Under the pieces are notes generated by a model, which saw nothing but the letters and a program-made list of their open reading frames with translations, had not been told where the DNA came from and made no database searches. From Anaerocolumna jejuensis DSM 15929 (lineage in GTDB: Bacteria > Bacillota > Clostridia > Lachnospirales > Lachnospiraceae), in contig NZ_FRAC01000006.1 of assembly GCF_900142215.1 (NCBI RefSeq), forward strand, positions 372,001 to 436,000: a stretch of DNA of 64,000 bases, written 5' to 3'. The position numbers and the translations under genes were made by a program. This document shows, piece by piece, positions 61,982 to 64,000 of this stretch (position 1 is the stretch's first letter; each line of letters opens with the position of its first letter).

Positions 61982-62794
61982 ATGATTAGAGCAGATTACC
62001 ATGTACATTCCGAATTTTCCAGTGACTCGTCCACTCCTATGGAGGATATGATAGAAAAAGCAATTGAGCTTGGACTTGAAAGGATTTGTTTTACCGACCA
62101 TATGGACTATGACTTTCCGGTTACTTCTACCTATACCTTTGTCTTCGAGCCGGAGGATTATTTTCGAAAACTTGCGGAGTTAAAAGGTAAATATGAAGGT
62201 AAAATAAAAATACTAAGAGGCATTGAGCTGGGACTCCAGCCCCATCTGGGTCAACGCTACCAGCAGCTGGTAAATGAGTATCCTTTTGATTTTATGATTG
62301 GCTCCACCCATTTGGTCAGGAAGCTGGACCCTTACCTTTCTGAATACTGGGACGGCCGCTCAAAGGAAGAAGGAGTACGTATGTACTTTGAAGAGATAAC
62401 ACAGAATCTTATAACAAATCCCTGCTTTCTTATAAATGGGCATTTAGATTACATGATACGCTATGCCCCCGACACAAACAAGGATTTTACTTATGAGAAA
62501 TATGCTGAATCCATAGATACCATGCTGCAGACTATTATCGATCATGGCAAAGGTATTGAGGTCAACACCTCCGGCTTTAAATACGGCCTGTCCGTGCCCC
62601 ATCCTCATACGGATATCCTAAAGCGCTACAGGGAGCTTGGCGGAGAGCTGATAACAATAGGCTCCGATGCACATAAGCCAGAGCATCTTGCCTTTGACTT
62701 TGACCGGGCAGAAAAACTCCTGCTGGAGCTGGGCTTCCGTTATTATGCTGTTTATGAAGAACAAAAACCTATCCTCCTGCCGCTTGGAAAATAA
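61982..62794 (+). CDS. hisJ: PHP-family histidinol-phosphatase
   Basis: A 270-residue PHP-domain phosphatase that dephosphorylates histidinol phosphate in histidine synthesis. Metal motifs are DYHVHSEFSSD, ICFTDHMDYD, RGIELGLQPH, GSTHLV, NGHLDYMIRY and GSDAHKPEHLA. Length and ends match HisJ/HisK. CTTAGGAGGAAACTT precedes the ATG. Other his genes are not in the window. It borders the decaying island. Confidence 0.92.
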   Translation: MIRADYHVHSEFSSDSSTPMEDMIEKAIELGLERICFTDHMDYDFPVTSTYTFVFEPEDYFRKLAELKGKYEGKIKILRGIELGLQPHLGQRYQQLVNEYPFDFMIGSTHLVRKLDPYLSEYWDGRSKEEGVRMYFEEITQNLITNPCFLINGHLDYMIRYAPDTNKDFTYEKYAESIDTMLQTIIDHGKGIEVNTSGFKYGLSVPHPHTDILKRYRELGGELITIGSDAHKPEHLAFDFDRAEKLLLELGFRYYAVYEEQKPILLPLGK

Positions 62795-62877
62795 GCTGAT
62801 AACTTTGCTATTTGCTTTGCCTGCAAAATCTTCAGCACCTGAGTATCTATTATCAGTAAAGCCGGTGTAATAAAATA

Positions 62878-62915
62878 AAAAGCCATGACACTTTTTAAGT
62901 GAAATGGCTTTCTTT
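62878..62915. terminator. Bidirectional terminator between hisJ and mnmA
   Basis: AAAGCCAT...CACTT and AAGTG...ATGGCTTT form a two-part stem (8 + 5 bp) with T-runs or A-runs on both sides. It separates the convergent hisJ and mnmA genes. Confidence 0.8.
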
Positions 62916-62986
62916 CTTATATCTGATTAATTAATATTAAGGACATCAAGCTGTTTGGATTGTTTTACAGGACTCAATCATATTAA

Positions 62987-64000
62987 TTATGACCTTATAA
63001 TAGTACCGCCTCCCAGCACATAATCCCCATCGTAAAATACCACTGCCTGTCCGGGTGTTACAGCTCTTTGTGGTTCTTTAAATATACATTCTATAAGGTC
63101 TGCTCCTGTCTTTCGAATAACAGCCCTGGTGCCTCTGTGATTATACCTTATCTTAACATCCACTTCCATTTCACCCTCTAAATCTTCTACGGACATGAAA
63201 TTAAGATTATTGGCATAAAGTTTGTCAGAAAAGACCTCGTCTCCTGTGCCTATTACTACTTCATTGGTATCCGGGCGGATATCTACTACAAATACAGGAT
63301 ATCCTAATGCAAGGTTTAAGCCCTTACGCTGGCCGATAGTATAATGGATAATTCCCTGGTGCCTTCCAATAACTTTTCCATCCATCGTCACAAAGTTACC
63401 TGCCTTGGCTTCCTCTCCTGTGTATTCCTCAATGAATTTAGCATAATCCTTATCGGGAATAAAACAGATTTCCTGGCTGTCCGGTTTGGAGGCAATTCTT
63501 AGATTGATTTTTTTAGCAATCTCTCTTATCTCCGTCTTATTATAATCTCCCACAGGCATCAGGGTATGGGACAGTTGATGCTGAGTCAGATTATATAAAG
63601 CATAGGTTTGGTCTTTTTCTACTGTTACGGACTTTTGAAGGGTATACCTTCCATTCTCCAGCTGCACAACCTTAGCATAATGTCCCGTTGCAATATAATC
63701 AGCGCCAATATCCATGGACCTCTTTAAAAGGGATTCCCATTTAACATACCTGTTACAGGCAATACAGGGATTAGGTGTATTACCACTTTGGTATTCCTTT
63801 ACAAAATAATCCATGACAGCGCATTTAAATTCCTGTTTAAAATTCATTACATAGTAGGGAATCTCAAGGGCAAAAGCAACTCTTCTGGCATCTTCCACAG
63901 CACTTAAGCCACAGCAGCCGCCGCTTTCTTCCTGTATGGTTCTTTCCTCGTCCTGCCATATCTGCATAGTAACCCCGATAACATCATATCCGGCTTCTTT
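62987..64000 (-). CDS. mnmA: tRNA-specific 2-thiouridylase MnmA, 5' end outside the window
   Basis: The C-terminal 337 residues of the enzyme that adds sulfur at U34 of Lys, Glu and Gln tRNAs. The frame is open through base 64000 (KEAGYDVIGVTMQIW...), so the Met at 63967 is internal. The catalytic Cys of NTPNPCIACNRYVKW and the second Cys of DSQEICFIPDKDY are present, and CCGLSAVEDARRVA marks the PP-loop domain. Full length is about 355-360 residues, so roughly 20 residues and the SGGVDS P-loop are missing. Confidence 0.96.
   Translation of the reverse strand, partial: KEAGYDVIGVTMQIWQDEERTIQEESGGCCGLSAVEDARRVAFALEIPYYVMNFKQEFKCAVMDYFVKEYQSGNTPNPCIACNRYVKWESLLKRSMDIGADYIATGHYAKVVQLENGRYTLQKSVTVEKDQTYALYNLTQHQLSHTLMPVGDYNKTEIREIAKKINLRIASKPDSQEICFIPDKDYAKFIEEYTGEEAKAGNFVTMDGKVIGRHQGIIHYTIGQRKGLNLALGYPVFVVDIRPDTNEVVIGTGDEVFSDKLYANNLNFMSVEDLEGEMEVDVKIRYNHRGTRAVIRKTGADLIECIFKEPQRAVTPGQAVVFYDGDYVLGGGTIIRS

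Overview
The window looks like a chromosomal segment of a spore-forming, anaerobic, low-GC Firmicute, most likely a Lachnospiraceae-type clostridium (Anaerocolumna / Lachnoclostridium relatives). The reasons are AAGGAGG-type ribosome sites, frequent TTG/GTG starts, spore germination genes (a gerA-family gene plus an unusual gerB-gerC fusion), the tepA-ylzJ-spoIIIE/ftsK order, archaeal-type aspS, clostridial RemA and omega proteins, formate-tetrahydrofolate ligase and sortase B. This taxonomic call is inference from gene content. No rRNA or tRNA gene, CRISPR array or intact mobile element was recognised.

Layout. 0-7 kb: end of pyrI, then recQ, a diverged NAD-kinase-like protein, an SPFH/band-7 protein and a large methyltransferase on the minus strand. 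7-9.7 kb: a 14-bp tandem repeat, a possible structured RNA behind a strong promoter, a diverged Fe/Mn superoxide dismutase, and an sdpR-sdpI pair with two matched operators. 9.7-14.4 kb: fhs, a HAD phosphatase, a 145-bp imperfect palindrome, archaeal-type aspS and, upstream of aspS, a small promoter-to-terminator unit that encodes a Cys-rich peptide in broken frame. 14.4-20.2 kb: two RimK-like ATP-grasp ligases, ftsK/spoIIIE, ylzJ and tepA. 20.2-28 kb: a strong terminator joined to a second 14-bp tandem repeat, glycerol-1-phosphate dehydrogenase, an M16 peptidase, a YcaQ-type glycosylase and modABC, whose leader has its own promoter and terminator. 28-44 kb: pnp, srtB, a DUF4491 membrane protein, a cell-wall amidase with an Asn/Gly/Gln linker, a MITE-like element, the germination operon, scpAB, an M50-like protein, a phosphoesterase and a D-Ala-D-Ala carboxypeptidase with a charged repeat linker. 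44-53.6 kb: an SLH protein / membrane-fusion / MacB-like exporter operon, a Big2-like protein, two signal peptidases, rpoZ, remA and yicC. 53.7-59.3 kb: a second FtsX-type ABC transporter and rqcH. 59.4-61.9 kb: a decaying accessory island. 62-64 kb: a histidinol-phosphatase and the 3' part of mnmA.

Most genes are housekeeping or cell-envelope functions on the minus strand. Several exported or wall-acting proteins lie close together (two signal peptidases, sortase B, amidase, carboxypeptidase, SLH protein, two ABC exporters), which suggests a surface-oriented region. The accessory signals are small: an orphan Sdp-immunity switch, a possible small peptide gene beside two ATP-grasp ligases, and the 59.4-61.9 kb stretch, where an integrase fossil, two frame-broken small genes, a gene with an internal duplication and two paralogous two-helix membrane proteins sit between intact core genes.
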